50,685 nt of DNA from assembly GCA_002352285.1 (NCBI GenBank), contig DEIC01000020.1, positions 1 through 50,685 on the forward strand. Reading direction: 5' to 3'. A model generated the notes under the pieces. The model did not search any database. It saw only the letters and a program-made list of their open reading frames with translations, and had not been told where the DNA came from. The translations under genes and the position numbers were made by a program. This DNA comes from Alphaproteobacteria bacterium UBA2784 (lineage in GTDB: Bacteria > Pseudomonadota > Alphaproteobacteria > Micropepsales > Micropepsaceae). Shown here one piece after another: positions 33,317 through 43,570 of this stretch (positions are counted from its first letter, which is position 1; each line of letters starts with the position of its first letter).

Positions 33317-35482
33317 ATGGAACAAGCCCCTGCCGAGACGATCAGCGTGCTTTTGCCCGGCGCGGGGCCGGGGCCGTTCGACTATTTGGCAGCCGGCAAA
33401 GACTATCGCCGGGGTGACATTATCGAGGTGCCGCTGGGGCCGCGGCGCGTGGCCGGTGTGGTGTGGGGCAGGGGTGAGGGGCAGGTTCCGCCCGAAAAGC
33501 TGAAGGCAGCAGGAGCGGCCTTCGATGTGCCGGGGTTCCCGCCGGTCTTCTGCGATTTCATTGACTGGATTTCCGACTACACGCTGTCGCCCAAGGGTGC
33601 GGTGCTGGCGATGGCGATGCGCTTTCCCGATGCCTTTGTGGCCGAGGCCGCGCGCATGGGCCTTGTGGCGACAGGCACGCAGCCCGAGCGTCTCAACAAG
33701 CAGCGGGCGCGTGTGCTGGAAATTGCCGGTGACGGTTTGGTGCGTGCAGGCGCCGAGCTGGCCGAACTTGCGGGCGTGACCTCCTCTGTCATCAAGGGGC
33801 TTGTGGCGGCGGGCGCGCTCGCACCGCAAGCCTTGCCGCGGCGGCCTCTGCCTCAGCCCGATCCTGAATTTGCGCCAGCGCAATTGTCGCCGCATCAAGC
33901 AGAGGCCGCGCAGGCGATCTGTCAGGCGATGACGCGCGGCTATGCCGCCTTTCTGCTCGATGGCGTCACCGGCTCAGGCAAAACCGAAACCTATTTTGAG
34001 GCGGTGGCCGACGCGCTCAGGCGCGGCAAGCAGGCGCTGATCCTGTTGCCGGAGATTGCGCTGACCGCCCAGTTCACCAGCCGCTTTGCGCAGCGTTTTG
34101 GTGTTGAGCCGGTAGCGTGGCATTCGGATGTGCCGCGCGCGCAGCGGGTGCGGCTGTGGCGCGCGATTGCATCGGGCGAGGTGCGAGTGGTGGCGGGTGC
34201 GCGCTCGGCCCTGTTCCTGCCCATGCGCGAGCTTGGCCTCATCATCATTGATGAGGAGCACGATGCGGCCTTCAAGCAGGAAGACGGCGTCATCTATAAT
34301 GCGCGTGACATGGCCGTGGTGCGCGCGCATCTCGAAGGGGCGGTGGCGGTGCTGGCATCGGCAACGCCTTCCATCGAAACGCATGTGAACGCGGAAAGCG
34401 GGCGCTATACAAGGCTCGTCCTGCCGCATCGCCATGGCGCAGCCGTGATGCCCAAGGTCTCGCTGGTCGATCTGACGAAAACACCGGCGGCATCGGGCCA
34501 GTTCGTTTCGCCGCCCTTGCGCGCAGCGGTCGATGCCGCCTTTGCGCGCGGAGATCAGGCGCTGTTGTTTCTCAACCGGCGCGGCTTTGCGCCGCTCAAC
34601 ATCTGCCAAACGTGCGGGCATCGCATCGGCTGCAAGCAGTGCAGTTCGTGGCTGGTGGAGCATCGCTATCGCGGCAGGCTGGTGTGCCATCATTGCGGCT
34701 ATGAAGAGCCAAAACCGCCTGCGTGTCCGGCATGCGGATCGCAGGGTTCGATTGTCGCGTCCGGCCCCGGCGTGGAGCGCATTGCCGAAGAATGCCGCCA
34801 GCATTTTCCCGATGTTCGGATCGAGATTGCCTCATCCGACATGATGCACGGGCCGATGGCGATGCAGGCGGCGATTTCAGCCATGGAGCGTGGTGACATT
34901 GATCTTCTCATCGGTACGCAGATCATCGCCAAGGGTCACCATTTCCCGAATCTGACGCTGGTTGGCGTGATTGATGCCGATCTGGGATTGTCGGGCGGTG
35001 ATCCGCGCGCGCGCGAGCGCACGTTCCAGCTTCTCCATCAGGTGGCCGGCCGTGCGGGCCGAGCGGAGCGGCCGGGCGAAGTGATCCTGCAAACACGCAA
35101 TCCGCGCGATCCGGTGATGCAGGCGCTTGTTTCAGGCGACCGCAACCGTTTCCTGAAGCAGGAGGCTGCCGAGCGCGAGCCGCATCATCTGCCGCCCTTT
35201 GGCCGCATGGCGGCCTTGATGGTGTCCGGTGCGATTGAGAGCGATGTCGAAGAGGCTGCGCGCACCCTTGCCGCGCAGGCGCCGCAGGATAATCGCGTGC
35301 GCGTGTTGGGGCCGGCGCCACCCCTGATGGCGCGGCTGCGCGGCATGACACGCTTGCGCCTGATCGCCACGGCGCCGCGAAATTTCCGCCTGCAGGCCTT
35401 TCTGCGCGCCTGGCTGGCCGGCGTTTCGCTATCACGCAAAGTGCGTGTTTCCGTTGACGTTGATCCGCAGCATTTCATTTGA
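33317..35482 (+). CDS. priA: Primosomal protein N' (replication restart helicase)
   Basis: Superfamily 2 3'-5' helicase that reloads the replisome at stalled forks; 721 residues. An N-terminal DNA-binding domain (about 10-95) is followed by Walker A GVTGSGKTE near residue 217, the DEEH box, and a zinc-binding insert with eight cysteines (CQTCGHRIGCKQC ... CHHCGY ... CPACGS). Late helicase motifs GTQIIAKGHHFPNLTLV and QVAGRAGRAERPGEV are intact. The ribosome-binding site before ATG 33317 is weak. priA directly before the atp genes is common in alphaproteobacteria. Confidence 0.95.
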   Translation: MEQAPAETISVLLPGAGPGPFDYLAAGKDYRRGDIIEVPLGPRRVAGVVWGRGEGQVPPEKLKAAGAAFDVPGFPPVFCDFIDWISDYTLSPKGAVLAMAMRFPDAFVAEAARMGLVATGTQPERLNKQRARVLEIAGDGLVRAGAELAELAGVTSSVIKGLVAAGALAPQALPRRPLPQPDPEFAPAQLSPHQAEAAQAICQAMTRGYAAFLLDGVTGSGKTETYFEAVADALRRGKQALILLPEIALTAQFTSRFAQRFGVEPVAWHSDVPRAQRVRLWRAIASGEVRVVAGARSALFLPMRELGLIIIDEEHDAAFKQEDGVIYNARDMAVVRAHLEGAVAVLASATPSIETHVNAESGRYTRLVLPHRHGAAVMPKVSLVDLTKTPAASGQFVSPPLRAAVDAAFARGDQALLFLNRRGFAPLNICQTCGHRIGCKQCSSWLVEHRYRGRLVCHHCGYEEPKPPACPACGSQGSIVASGPGVERIAEECRQHFPDVRIEIASSDMMHGPMAMQAAISAMERGDIDLLIGTQIIAKGHHFPNLTLVGVIDADLGLSGGDPRARERTFQLLHQVAGRAGRAERPGEVILQTRNPRDPVMQALVSGDRNRFLKQEAAEREPHHLPPFGRMAALMVSGAIESDVEEAARTLAAQAPQDNRVRVLGPAPPLMARLRGMTRLRLIATAPRNFRLQAFLRAWLAGVSLSRKVRVSVDVDPQHFI

Positions 35483-35541
35483 GGATGCGCGGCTTTCTGG
35501 CGGAATCGCGGGCCATCGAAGGATTAGGGGTTTTCGTGCCC

Positions 35542-35566
35542 ACGCCGAGCCGCTCCGGCGTCATTT
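35542..35566 (+). terminator. Hairpin with T-rich tail after priA
   Basis: ACGCCG (35542-35547) pairs with CGGCGT (35556-35561), followed by CATTTATTCATTT. It lies 60 nt after the priA stop and ahead of the atp promoter region. The tail is T-rich but interrupted. The whole priA-atpH gap (35483-35774) has no gene. Confidence 0.4.
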
Positions 35567-35577
35567 ATTCATTTAGA

Positions 35578-35620
35578 TCAACAAGTTGACATTATGTTGC
35601 GCCCGCGAAAAGCCTATGCT
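35578..35620 (+). promoter_or_regulatory. Candidate atp operon promoter region
   Basis: TCAAC-AA-GTTGA is a perfect dyad (35578-35589) overlapping TTGACA (35586-35591). The best -10-like hexamer is TATGCT (35615-35620), but it lies 23 nt downstream, too far for a standard promoter, so the true -35 may be different. It is about 155 nt upstream of atpH. Reported as a region, not a resolved promoter. Confidence 0.3.
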
Positions 35621-35774
35621 ATCAGCCTCGCGCGCGACGGGGCCGGTAACAATCTTTCGCTTGGTTTTGCGAAGCCCTTTGGCGCAGACGAAGCCCCTTG
35701 TTTTCCCTCCTGTTTTTTCCCGTTGACGGCGCAATGGTCTGGCGCCGCCGAGCCCTGCAGCGGAGTATCGAGCC

Positions 35775-36332
35775 TTGTCACGCGACGCCCAGCCGATGAG
35801 TGGCGCAGCCTCCCGTTATGCGACGGCAATCTTCGAGCTTGCCCGCGACGAGAATGCGCTCGACGCGGTGGCCAAGGATCTCGAGGTGCTGGGCAAGCTG
35901 ATCGCCTCCTCGCCTGATCTCCAGCGCGTCACGCGCTCGCCGGTGTTCTCGCGCGAGACGCAGGCCAAGGCGATGGATGAAATCCTGACCAAGGGCAAGG
36001 CGCACAAACTCACCTGCCACTTCATCCTGCTTGTCACCAAGAACCGCAGGCTCTTTCTTCTTGACGCCATTGTGCGCGCCTTCGGCGTGCTGCTTGCCCG
36101 GCATCGCGGCGAGATCGTGGCGCAGGTGACAACCGCGCGCAGCCTTGATGGCGAACAGATGGCCTCGCTCAAGGCAGCACTCAAACAGGCTTATGGCCGT
36201 GAGCCGCGGATCGACGTGCGTGTTGATCCGACGCTGCTTGCCGGTCTTGTCGTTCGTGTGGGCAGCCGCATGATCGACTCATCGCTCAAAACCAAACTTG
36301 CCAATCTCAAGCTGGCGCTCGCGCGCGGCTGA
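35775..36332 (+). CDS. atpH: ATP synthase F1 delta subunit
   Basis: Peripheral-stalk subunit linking F1 to the b subunits; 185 residues. It has the N-terminal RYATAIFELARDEN and the C-terminal domain with VTTARSLDGEQMASLKAAL and RVGSRMIDSSLKTKLANLK. The start is TTG 35775: GGAG lies nine bases upstream and it gives the 10-15 residues usually found ahead of RYA; the ATG at 35796 has no ribosome-binding site. First gene of the F1 operon; the Fo genes (atpI-B-E-F) are not in the window, as usual in this class. Confidence 0.93.
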   Translation: MSRDAQPMSGAASRYATAIFELARDENALDAVAKDLEVLGKLIASSPDLQRVTRSPVFSRETQAKAMDEILTKGKAHKLTCHFILLVTKNRRLFLLDAIVRAFGVLLARHRGEIVAQVTTARSLDGEQMASLKAALKQAYGREPRIDVRVDPTLLAGLVVRVGSRMIDSSLKTKLANLKLALARG

Positions 36333-36353
36333 CGACCCCGAAAGGACTTTGCC

Positions 36354-37883
36354 ATGGACATCCAGGCCGCCGAAATTTCGGCAATCCTGAAACAGCAGAT
36401 CAAGGATTTCGGCGTTGAAGCCGAAGTGTCCGAAGTCGGCCAGGTGCTCTCGGTCGGTGACGGCATTGCGCGCGTCTATGGCCTCGACAAGGTGCAGGCC
36501 GGTGAAATGGTCGAGTTCCCGGGCGGCATCCGCGGCATGGCGCTCAACCTTGAAACCGACAATGTCGGCGTCGTGATCTTCGGCTCTGACCGCGACATCA
36601 AGGAAGGCGACACCGTCAAGCGCACCGGCGCCATCGTGGACGTGCCGGTCGGCAAGGGCCTTCTGGGCCGCGTCGTTGATCCGCTCGGCAACCCGCTCGA
36701 TGGCAAGGGCCCGATCAAGGGTTCAGAGCGCCGCCGCGTGGACGTGAAGGCCCCGGGCATCATTCCGCGCAAGTCGGTGCACGAGCCGATGCAGACGGGC
36801 CTCAAGTCGATTGACTCGCTCATTCCGATTGGCCGCGGCCAGCGCGAGCTCATCATCGGCGACCGCCAGACCGGCAAGACGGCGATTGCCGTTGACACGA
36901 TCCTGAACCAGAAGGCGGTCAACGCCACGGGTGATGAATCGAAGAAGCTCTATTGCATCTATGTCGTCGTCGGCCAGAAGCGCTCAACCGTTGCCCAGCT
37001 TGTGAAGACGCTGGAAGACTATGGTGCGCTCGACTACACGATCGTGGTGGCTGCCACCGCGTCGGACCCGGCCCCGCTCCAGTTCCTTGCGCCGTTTGCC
37101 GGCTGCACCATGGGCGAGTTCTTCCGCGACAATGGCATGCATGCCGTCATCATCTATGATGATCTTTCCAAACAGGCCGTCGCCTATCGCCAGATGTCGC
37201 TGCTGCTGCGCCGTCCGCCGGGCCGTGAAGCCTATCCGGGCGACGTGTTCTATCTCCACTCGCGCCTGCTTGAGCGCGCCGCCAAGATGGGCGACGCGGC
37301 AGGCAAGGGTTCGCTGACGGCGCTCCCCGTCATCGAGACGCAGGCGTCTGACGTGTCGGCCTATATTCCGACGAACGTCATTTCGATCACCGACGGCCAG
37401 ATCTTCCTTGAGACCGAACTCTTCTATCAGGGCATCCGCCCGGCGGTGAACGTGGGCATCTCGGTCAGCCGCGTCGGCTCGGCCGCGCAGATCAAGGCGA
37501 TGAAGCAGGTGGCCGGTTCGATCAAGCTGGAGCTGGCGCAGTACCGCGAAATGGCGGCGTTTGCGCAGTTCGGTTCGGACCTTGATGCGGCGACGCAGAA
37601 GCTGCTCAACCGCGGCGCAAAGCTGACGGAGCTTTTGAAGCAGAGCCAGTTCCAGCCGATGCCGGTTGAAGAGCAGGTCGTGTCGATCTTCTCGGGCGTG
37701 CGCGGCTATCTCGACGGCCTCAAGACGACCGATGTGGGCCGCTTTGAAGCCGAGTTCCTGCGCCTGATGCGCGGAAAGCACGCTGACATCCTTGAGACGA
37801 TCCGCAAGGAGCAGGCGCTGTCGGATGCCACCACCGCACGGCTGCGTGAAGTGCTCGACGGCTTTGCAAAGTCTTTCGCGTAA
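36354..37883 (+). CDS. atpA: ATP synthase F1 alpha subunit
   Basis: Non-catalytic nucleotide-binding subunit of F1; 509 residues. It starts MDIQAAEISAILKQQI, has the Walker A GDRQTGKT near residue 172, YVVVGQKRSTVAQ, and the alpha/beta signature PAVNVGISVSRVGSAAQ. AAAGGA precedes the ATG at good spacing. It lies 21 nt after atpH and 33 nt before atpG. Length and all motifs are normal. Confidence 0.98.
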   Translation: MDIQAAEISAILKQQIKDFGVEAEVSEVGQVLSVGDGIARVYGLDKVQAGEMVEFPGGIRGMALNLETDNVGVVIFGSDRDIKEGDTVKRTGAIVDVPVGKGLLGRVVDPLGNPLDGKGPIKGSERRRVDVKAPGIIPRKSVHEPMQTGLKSIDSLIPIGRGQRELIIGDRQTGKTAIAVDTILNQKAVNATGDESKKLYCIYVVVGQKRSTVAQLVKTLEDYGALDYTIVVAATASDPAPLQFLAPFAGCTMGEFFRDNGMHAVIIYDDLSKQAVAYRQMSLLLRRPPGREAYPGDVFYLHSRLLERAAKMGDAAGKGSLTALPVIETQASDVSAYIPTNVISITDGQIFLETELFYQGIRPAVNVGISVSRVGSAAQIKAMKQVAGSIKLELAQYREMAAFAQFGSDLDAATQKLLNRGAKLTELLKQSQFQPMPVEEQVVSIFSGVRGYLDGLKTTDVGRFEAEFLRLMRGKHADILETIRKEQALSDATTARLREVLDGFAKSFA

Positions 37884-37916
37884 GCGCCAGGAAAAGGGAA
37901 AAGGCCGGATCACGCC

Positions 37917-38789
37917 ATGCCCAGCCTGAAGTCATTCAAGGTGCGGATCGCGAGCGTCAAATCGACGCGCAAGATCACCAAGGCGATGCAGCTGGTTGCT
38001 GCCGCCAAGCTGCGCCGTGCGCAGGAGGCCGCGATCAACGCGCGCCCCTATGCCGAACGCATGCAGCGTGTGCTGACCAATCTGGGGACGGCGGCCAAGG
38101 GCAATCCGGGTGCACCGCGCCTGCTTTCCGGCACCGGCAAGAGCGATGTGCATCTTGTGGTCGTCGCAACCGGCGACCGCGGTCTGTGCGGCGGCTTCAA
38201 CACCAACATCGTGAAGCTGGCGCGCCAGACCATCACGCGTCTTCTCTCTGAAAAGAAGACGGTCAAGATCCTGTGCGTGGGCCGCAAGGGGCGCGAGCAG
38301 CTGCGCCGCGATTTCGGCCGGCACATCATTGATACGATCGAGCTGGCGGGCGTGAAGCAGGTGGGCTTTGCGCAGGCGCAGATGATCTCGGCGCGCGTGC
38401 TTTCGATGTTCGAGGAAGGCGCGTTTGACGTCTGCACGATCATCTACAGCCAGTTCAAGTCAGTGATCGCGCAGGTGCCAACCGCGCTGCGCCTCATTCC
38501 GGCTGACATCCCCGACAATGCGGACGCCAGGGGCGCCGTCTATTCCTATGAGCCGGACGAGAACGAAATTCTCGAAGACCTGCTGCCGCGCAATGTGACG
38601 ACGCAGATCCTGCGCGCCCTCATCGAGAATGCCGCGTCATTCTATGGTTCGCAGATGACGGCAATGGATAACGCCACGCGCAATGCGGGCGACGTGATCG
38701 ACAAGCTGACGCTGGTTTACAACCGCACGCGTCAGGCGGTCATCACGAAGGAACTGATTGAAATCATCTCCGGCGCGGAAGCGCTCTGA
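37917..38789 (+). CDS. atpG: ATP synthase F1 gamma subunit
   Basis: Central rotor shaft of F1; 290 residues. It has the long N-terminal helix MPSLKSFKVRIASVKSTRKITKAM, DRGLCGGFNTNI near residue 88 and the C-terminal signature helix SQMTAMDNATRNAGDVIDKLTLVYNRTRQAVITKEL. Start and length agree with the family. It lies in the standard order between atpA and atpD. Confidence 0.97.
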   Translation: MPSLKSFKVRIASVKSTRKITKAMQLVAAAKLRRAQEAAINARPYAERMQRVLTNLGTAAKGNPGAPRLLSGTGKSDVHLVVVATGDRGLCGGFNTNIVKLARQTITRLLSEKKTVKILCVGRKGREQLRRDFGRHIIDTIELAGVKQVGFAQAQMISARVLSMFEEGAFDVCTIIYSQFKSVIAQVPTALRLIPADIPDNADARGAVYSYEPDENEILEDLLPRNVTTQILRALIENAASFYGSQMTAMDNATRNAGDVIDKLTLVYNRTRQAVITKELIEIISGAEAL

Positions 38790-38805
38790 GCAAAGGTGGC
38801 ATGAC

Positions 38806-40242
<1,437 letters not shown>

Positions 40243-40255
40243 GGAGAACAGAAAC

Positions 40256-40654
40256 ATGGCCGGAAAAATCAGGTTTGATCTCGTCTCGCCGGAGAAGCTG
40301 CTTTACTCCGCCGAGGCCGACATGGTGACGGTGCCGGGCCGCGAGGGTGACTTCGCGGTGCTGGCCGGCCATGAGCCCTTCATCTCGATCATCCGCACCG
40401 GCCTCATCAACGTGAAGGGCGGCGATGACGGCGACATGCGCATTTTCGTGCGCGGCGGCTTTGCCGAAGTGAATGCCGAGGGTCTGATCGTGCTCGCCGA
40501 AGAGGCGATGCCCGCCGATGATCTTGATGCGGCCGCTCTCGATGCACGAATCAAGGACGCCGAAGAAGACCTGGCTGATGCCAAGGATGATGCCGCCCGG
40601 GCCAAGGCCGCTGAGGCGCTGGAAGGCCTGCGGCAGATGCGGATCCACGCCTGA
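40256..40654 (+). CDS. atpC: ATP synthase F1 epsilon subunit
   Basis: Regulatory subunit of the F1 rotor; 132 residues. It begins MAGKIRFDLVSPEKLLYS, has MVTVPGREGDFAVLAGHEPF near residue 22 and an Asp/Ala-rich C-terminal helix. GAGGAG lies upstream of the ATG. Last F1 gene. The 225-nt stretch after it (40655-40879) has no gene; a TATAGT hexamer at 40793-40798 could be a -10 for the next gene, but no -35 fits well. Confidence 0.97.
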   Translation: MAGKIRFDLVSPEKLLYSAEADMVTVPGREGDFAVLAGHEPFISIIRTGLINVKGGDDGDMRIFVRGGFAEVNAEGLIVLAEEAMPADDLDAAALDARIKDAEEDLADAKDDAARAKAAEALEGLRQMRIHA

Positions 40655-40879
40655 CGCTTCTGCGACGCGCTGGCAGATCACGCATATCGGGTTAACCGCT
40701 TGAAATGTGTGGTCTTTATTCCGTCACAGTGTGAAGCGATTTTTTTGGCCGCTGTGCCGGTCGGCCTCTTCCGGGTTCAGGCCAAAGCTTTCTATAGTCG
40801 GCATCAGGCAGGGCGGGGGGAAGCGCACCGGATACAAGGCGCGCGACCCGGCGGTGCGCAATTCTGGTGGGCCATTCTC

Positions 40880-41743
40880 ATGCAATCTGGCTGGACTCTC
40901 GACGACATCAACTGGTCTGCCTTCGATCCGTCGCAGGTTGATCTGCGCCTTCTGCGTGCCGTGAAGGCGGCGAGCCTTGTTGAGTATAACGCCGCAACCT
41001 ACGCGGGTTATCTCAAGGGCGTGTTTCCGGGCGATGAAAAGGCACACGCGGCTTTTGACCAATGGGCGCGCGAAGAGACCCAGCACGGCGAAGCGCTGGG
41101 GCGCTGGGCGCAGATGGCCGATCCGACATTCAGTCTTGAAGATGCGGCGCGCCGTTTCCGCGCCGGCTATACGCCAGCGCATTTTGAATCCGGCAAGGCG
41201 GCACGCGGCGGCCAGTTTGGCGAGATGATCGCGCGCTGTGTGGTGGAGTCAGGAACATCTTCCTATTACACGGCCATGCGCGATGCCTCGACCGAGCCGG
41301 TGTTGTGCCAGATCGCCGGGCTGATTGCGGCTGATGAATACCGTCATTACCGCCTCTTCCTTGATACGATGCACAACATCACCGAGAAGCGGCCGAACTT
41401 CCTCAAGCGACTGTGGATTGCGGGATCGCGCGTCGTCGAGGCGCAGGATGATGAGCTCGCTTATGCGTTCTATTGCGCCAATGTCCCCGAGAAGGATCAG
41501 GCCCGCATTCCCTATGACCGCAAAACCCATGCGCTGGCCTATGAGCATGCGATCATGCGCCAGTACCAGCGCCGCCACATCGAGAAGATGATGGGCATGG
41601 TGTCGGTGTCGGTCGGTGCGCACCCCAAGGGGCGGTTTGCCGCCATTGGCACGTGGGCGATCTGGACATTTTTGAGCCGTAAAGCGAAACGCTATGAGCG
41701 GCTGGTCGGCGAAACGCACAAGGCGCTGAACCAGGCCGCGTGA
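40880..41743 (+). CDS. Di-iron ferritin-like protein of unknown function
   Basis: A 287-residue helical protein with a full carboxylate-bridged di-iron ligand set: Glu35, Glu66-x-x-His69, Glu123 and Glu153-x-x-His156. This spacing is like that of ferritin-like oxidases and acyl-ACP desaturase relatives, so an oxygen-activating enzyme or rubrerythrin-like peroxidase is plausible; the reaction is unknown. Start ATG 40880 (MQSGWTLDDINWSAFD) has GGTGGG upstream. The reading frame is open for another 60 codons to 40700, but that part is not protein-like. It stands directly after the F1 ATP synthase genes with its own likely promoter. Confidence 0.75.
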   Translation: MQSGWTLDDINWSAFDPSQVDLRLLRAVKAASLVEYNAATYAGYLKGVFPGDEKAHAAFDQWAREETQHGEALGRWAQMADPTFSLEDAARRFRAGYTPAHFESGKAARGGQFGEMIARCVVESGTSSYYTAMRDASTEPVLCQIAGLIAADEYRHYRLFLDTMHNITEKRPNFLKRLWIAGSRVVEAQDDELAYAFYCANVPEKDQARIPYDRKTHALAYEHAIMRQYQRRHIEKMMGMVSVSVGAHPKGRFAAIGTWAIWTFLSRKAKRYERLVGETHKALNQAA

Positions 41744-41746
41744 GAC

Positions 41747-42250
41747 TCAGCCGGTTCGGGCGAGCGCTCTGGCGACCGGCGCAAAAATGCGCACAAGCTC
41801 CTCATAGACCGGCCGTTTGAACGGCACGATCAGGCCAGGCAGTGCGTCCAGCGCGACCCAGTTCCAGGCGTCAAACTCGGGATGATGGGCGGCGAGGTTG
41901 ATTTCGCTTTCATCGCCAAAAAAGCGCAGCGCGAACCATTTCTGCCGCTGGCCCCGGAAGCGGCCTTTGAGTGCGACGCCGATCAGTTCCGGCGGCAGGT
42001 CGTAATGCAGCCAGTCCTGCGCTTCGGCGATGATCTCGGCACTCGTGACGCCGGTTTCCTCTTGCAGTTCGCGTAAGGCCGCGCGGGAAAGCTCCTCGCC
42101 CTCATCCACGCCGCCCTGCGGCATCTGCCAGGCCTCGCCGCCATTCTCGTCGCGATCGATGCGGCGGCCGACAAAAGCGTGACCCTTCCGGTTCAGCAGC
42201 ATCGCACCAACGCAGGCGCGATAGGGCAGGCGTGAGTGATCGTGCGACAT
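41747..42250 (-). CDS. rppH: RNA pyrophosphohydrolase (Nudix)
   Basis: Removes pyrophosphate from the 5' end of mRNA and so starts decay; 167 residues. The Nudix box G-x5-E-x7-REUxEExGU runs from residue 46 to 68 (GGVDEGEELSRAALRELQEE). The RppH-type opening YRACVGAMLLN and the WQMPQGG motif separate it from other Nudix enzymes. It is the last gene of the minus-strand block and abuts the convergent ferritin-like gene (3-nt gap). Confidence 0.95.
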   Translation of the reverse strand: MSHDHSRLPYRACVGAMLLNRKGHAFVGRRIDRDENGGEAWQMPQGGVDEGEELSRAALRELQEETGVTSAEIIAEAQDWLHYDLPPELIGVALKGRFRGQRQKWFALRFFGDESEINLAAHHPEFDAWNWVALDALPGLIVPFKRPVYEELVRIFAPVARALARTG

Positions 42251-42271
42251 GAGGCCAATGGCTCGTTGCGA

Positions 42272-43243
42272 TCAGTTGATCGCGGGGCGGACAAGCGCGC
42301 TCAGCGGTAGCAGCACAAAGCCCTCCGCCTCAAGCCCCCCGGCCCAGCGTGCGATGTGATCGCCCATCGCCGGATACCAGGCCGTGATGCCCAGCGCCGT
42401 GCCCTCGGCCTCTGCATGGCTGACAAGGCGGAGCAGGGCGGCATCAACCGCGCCACGATCAAGCGCATCGTCAAGCACGACCGAACGTGCAATCGCCGGC
42501 ACGCCGATGTCACTGGCATTGCGCAGCACGAGGGCAGGCTGCGTGCTGGCAGCATCGACAAAGTAATAGCCGCGCGCCTTGACGAGCTCGAAGAAGGGAC
42601 GCGTGGCGTCGGGCACGGCAAGGAAGCGTCCGCCACTGACTGCCACCAGACCCGGAAAGCCGGTAAAGCGGCCGGTCAGCCAGTCCAGCCGCGCTTCGTT
42701 TTCGGAAGCAGACAGGCCGGTCAGCAGCGTGTGCGGACCCGGATCATTGTCGGGATAGTCGAAGGGTTCCAGCGGCACTTCGAGCAGCACCTCGAAACCG
42801 GCGCGACGCGCTTCATCGACCAGTGGCTGCGCATTACGCGCGTAAGGCGAGAAGGAAAGCGTTGTGCCGCGGGGCAGGGTTGCAAGCGCGCGGCGCGTTT
42901 CCCTCTCCGACAGGCCAAGGCCGGTCACCAGAATGGCGATGCGGATGCGGCCATTGGGGTCTTCAGAATGTGCTGCGAAGGCGGCAATCGGATCATCAGG
43001 ACGGCTGGCCTCACTGCCCGCAGTATCCGCGTGTGCGTCATCGGCATGGACCAGTGTGCCGGGGCCAAGGCGCAGTGTCACAGAATGCGTACCGTCACTG
43101 GGCGATCCCAAGAGCGAGATGGCAGCAGCGCCAACGGTGAAAACGGAAATCACAAAGAAGAGGGCGGAGGCAAATATGCTCACGCGCCGCGGCCTGACAG
43201 GCGCGGGATTCGCACGGGCAGAATTCTTGGCCTTGGACGCCAT
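42272..43243 (-). CDS. Divergent polysaccharide deacetylase family protein
   Basis: A 323-residue protein of the divergent polysaccharide deacetylase family (DUF610, YibQ-like), found next to envC and ctpA in many proteobacteria. A membrane anchor lies at residues 24-46, then an acidic linker, then the NodB-like domain with RIRIAILVTGLGLSE, LEVPLEPFDYPDNDPGPHTLLTGLS and a C-terminal ITAWYPAMGDHIARWAGGLEAEG. The activity is unproven and the metal-binding motif of true deacetylases is not intact. Its role is probably in the envelope, judging from context. rppH starts 21 nt downstream. Confidence 0.85.
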   Translation of the reverse strand: MASKAKNSARANPAPVRPRRVSIFASALFFVISVFTVGAAAISLLGSPSDGTHSVTLRLGPGTLVHADDAHADTAGSEASRPDDPIAAFAAHSEDPNGRIRIAILVTGLGLSERETRRALATLPRGTTLSFSPYARNAQPLVDEARRAGFEVLLEVPLEPFDYPDNDPGPHTLLTGLSASENEARLDWLTGRFTGFPGLVAVSGGRFLAVPDATRPFFELVKARGYYFVDAASTQPALVLRNASDIGVPAIARSVVLDDALDRGAVDAALLRLVSHAEAEGTALGITAWYPAMGDHIARWAGGLEAEGFVLLPLSALVRPAIN

Positions 43244-43349
43244 GGAGATGGCCTGCCGCCTCCGGTCGAGTCGGTAATCAGGCCAGTCTTGTCAGGCGAA
43301 AGTTAACGCATGGTTTCAGATGTTTCTTCCGCCTCGCTCGTTTTTTGGG

Positions 43350-43560
43350 CTCGCGGATTCACATATCTCAAGAATCCCATGAAATGCTTGATGCTTCTTG
43401 CGCCTCCGCCCGCGCCGCTTGGCGCGGGGGAGGCCAGCGATGCGCTTGCATCGCGGGTGGGGGAAATCGGTGGAGAACATTGGCCCCCACCCGGATTTGC
43501 GTTCGCCCCGCTCACTCAAATCCGACCTCCCCCGCGAAGGCGGAGGAGGTGAAGGGAGCG
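43350..43560. repeat. Multi-hairpin intergenic repeat, copy B
   Basis: This lies in the 327-nt gap 43244-43570 between ctpA and the deacetylase-like gene. Stems: 43402-43434 (GCCTCC-g-CCCGCGCC with GGCGCGGG-GGAGGC), 43437-43454 (GCGATGC/GCATCGC), GGGTGGGGG (43455-43463) with CCCCCACCC (43484-43492) around 20 nt, GGATTTG/CAAATCC (43493-43523) with the motif GAGCGGGGCGAA on the minus strand (43502-43513) in its loop, and 43526-43549. It is the inverted partner of copy A. No other feature is seen in the gap. Confidence 0.75.
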
Positions 43561-43570
43561 CGCTTCTAAC

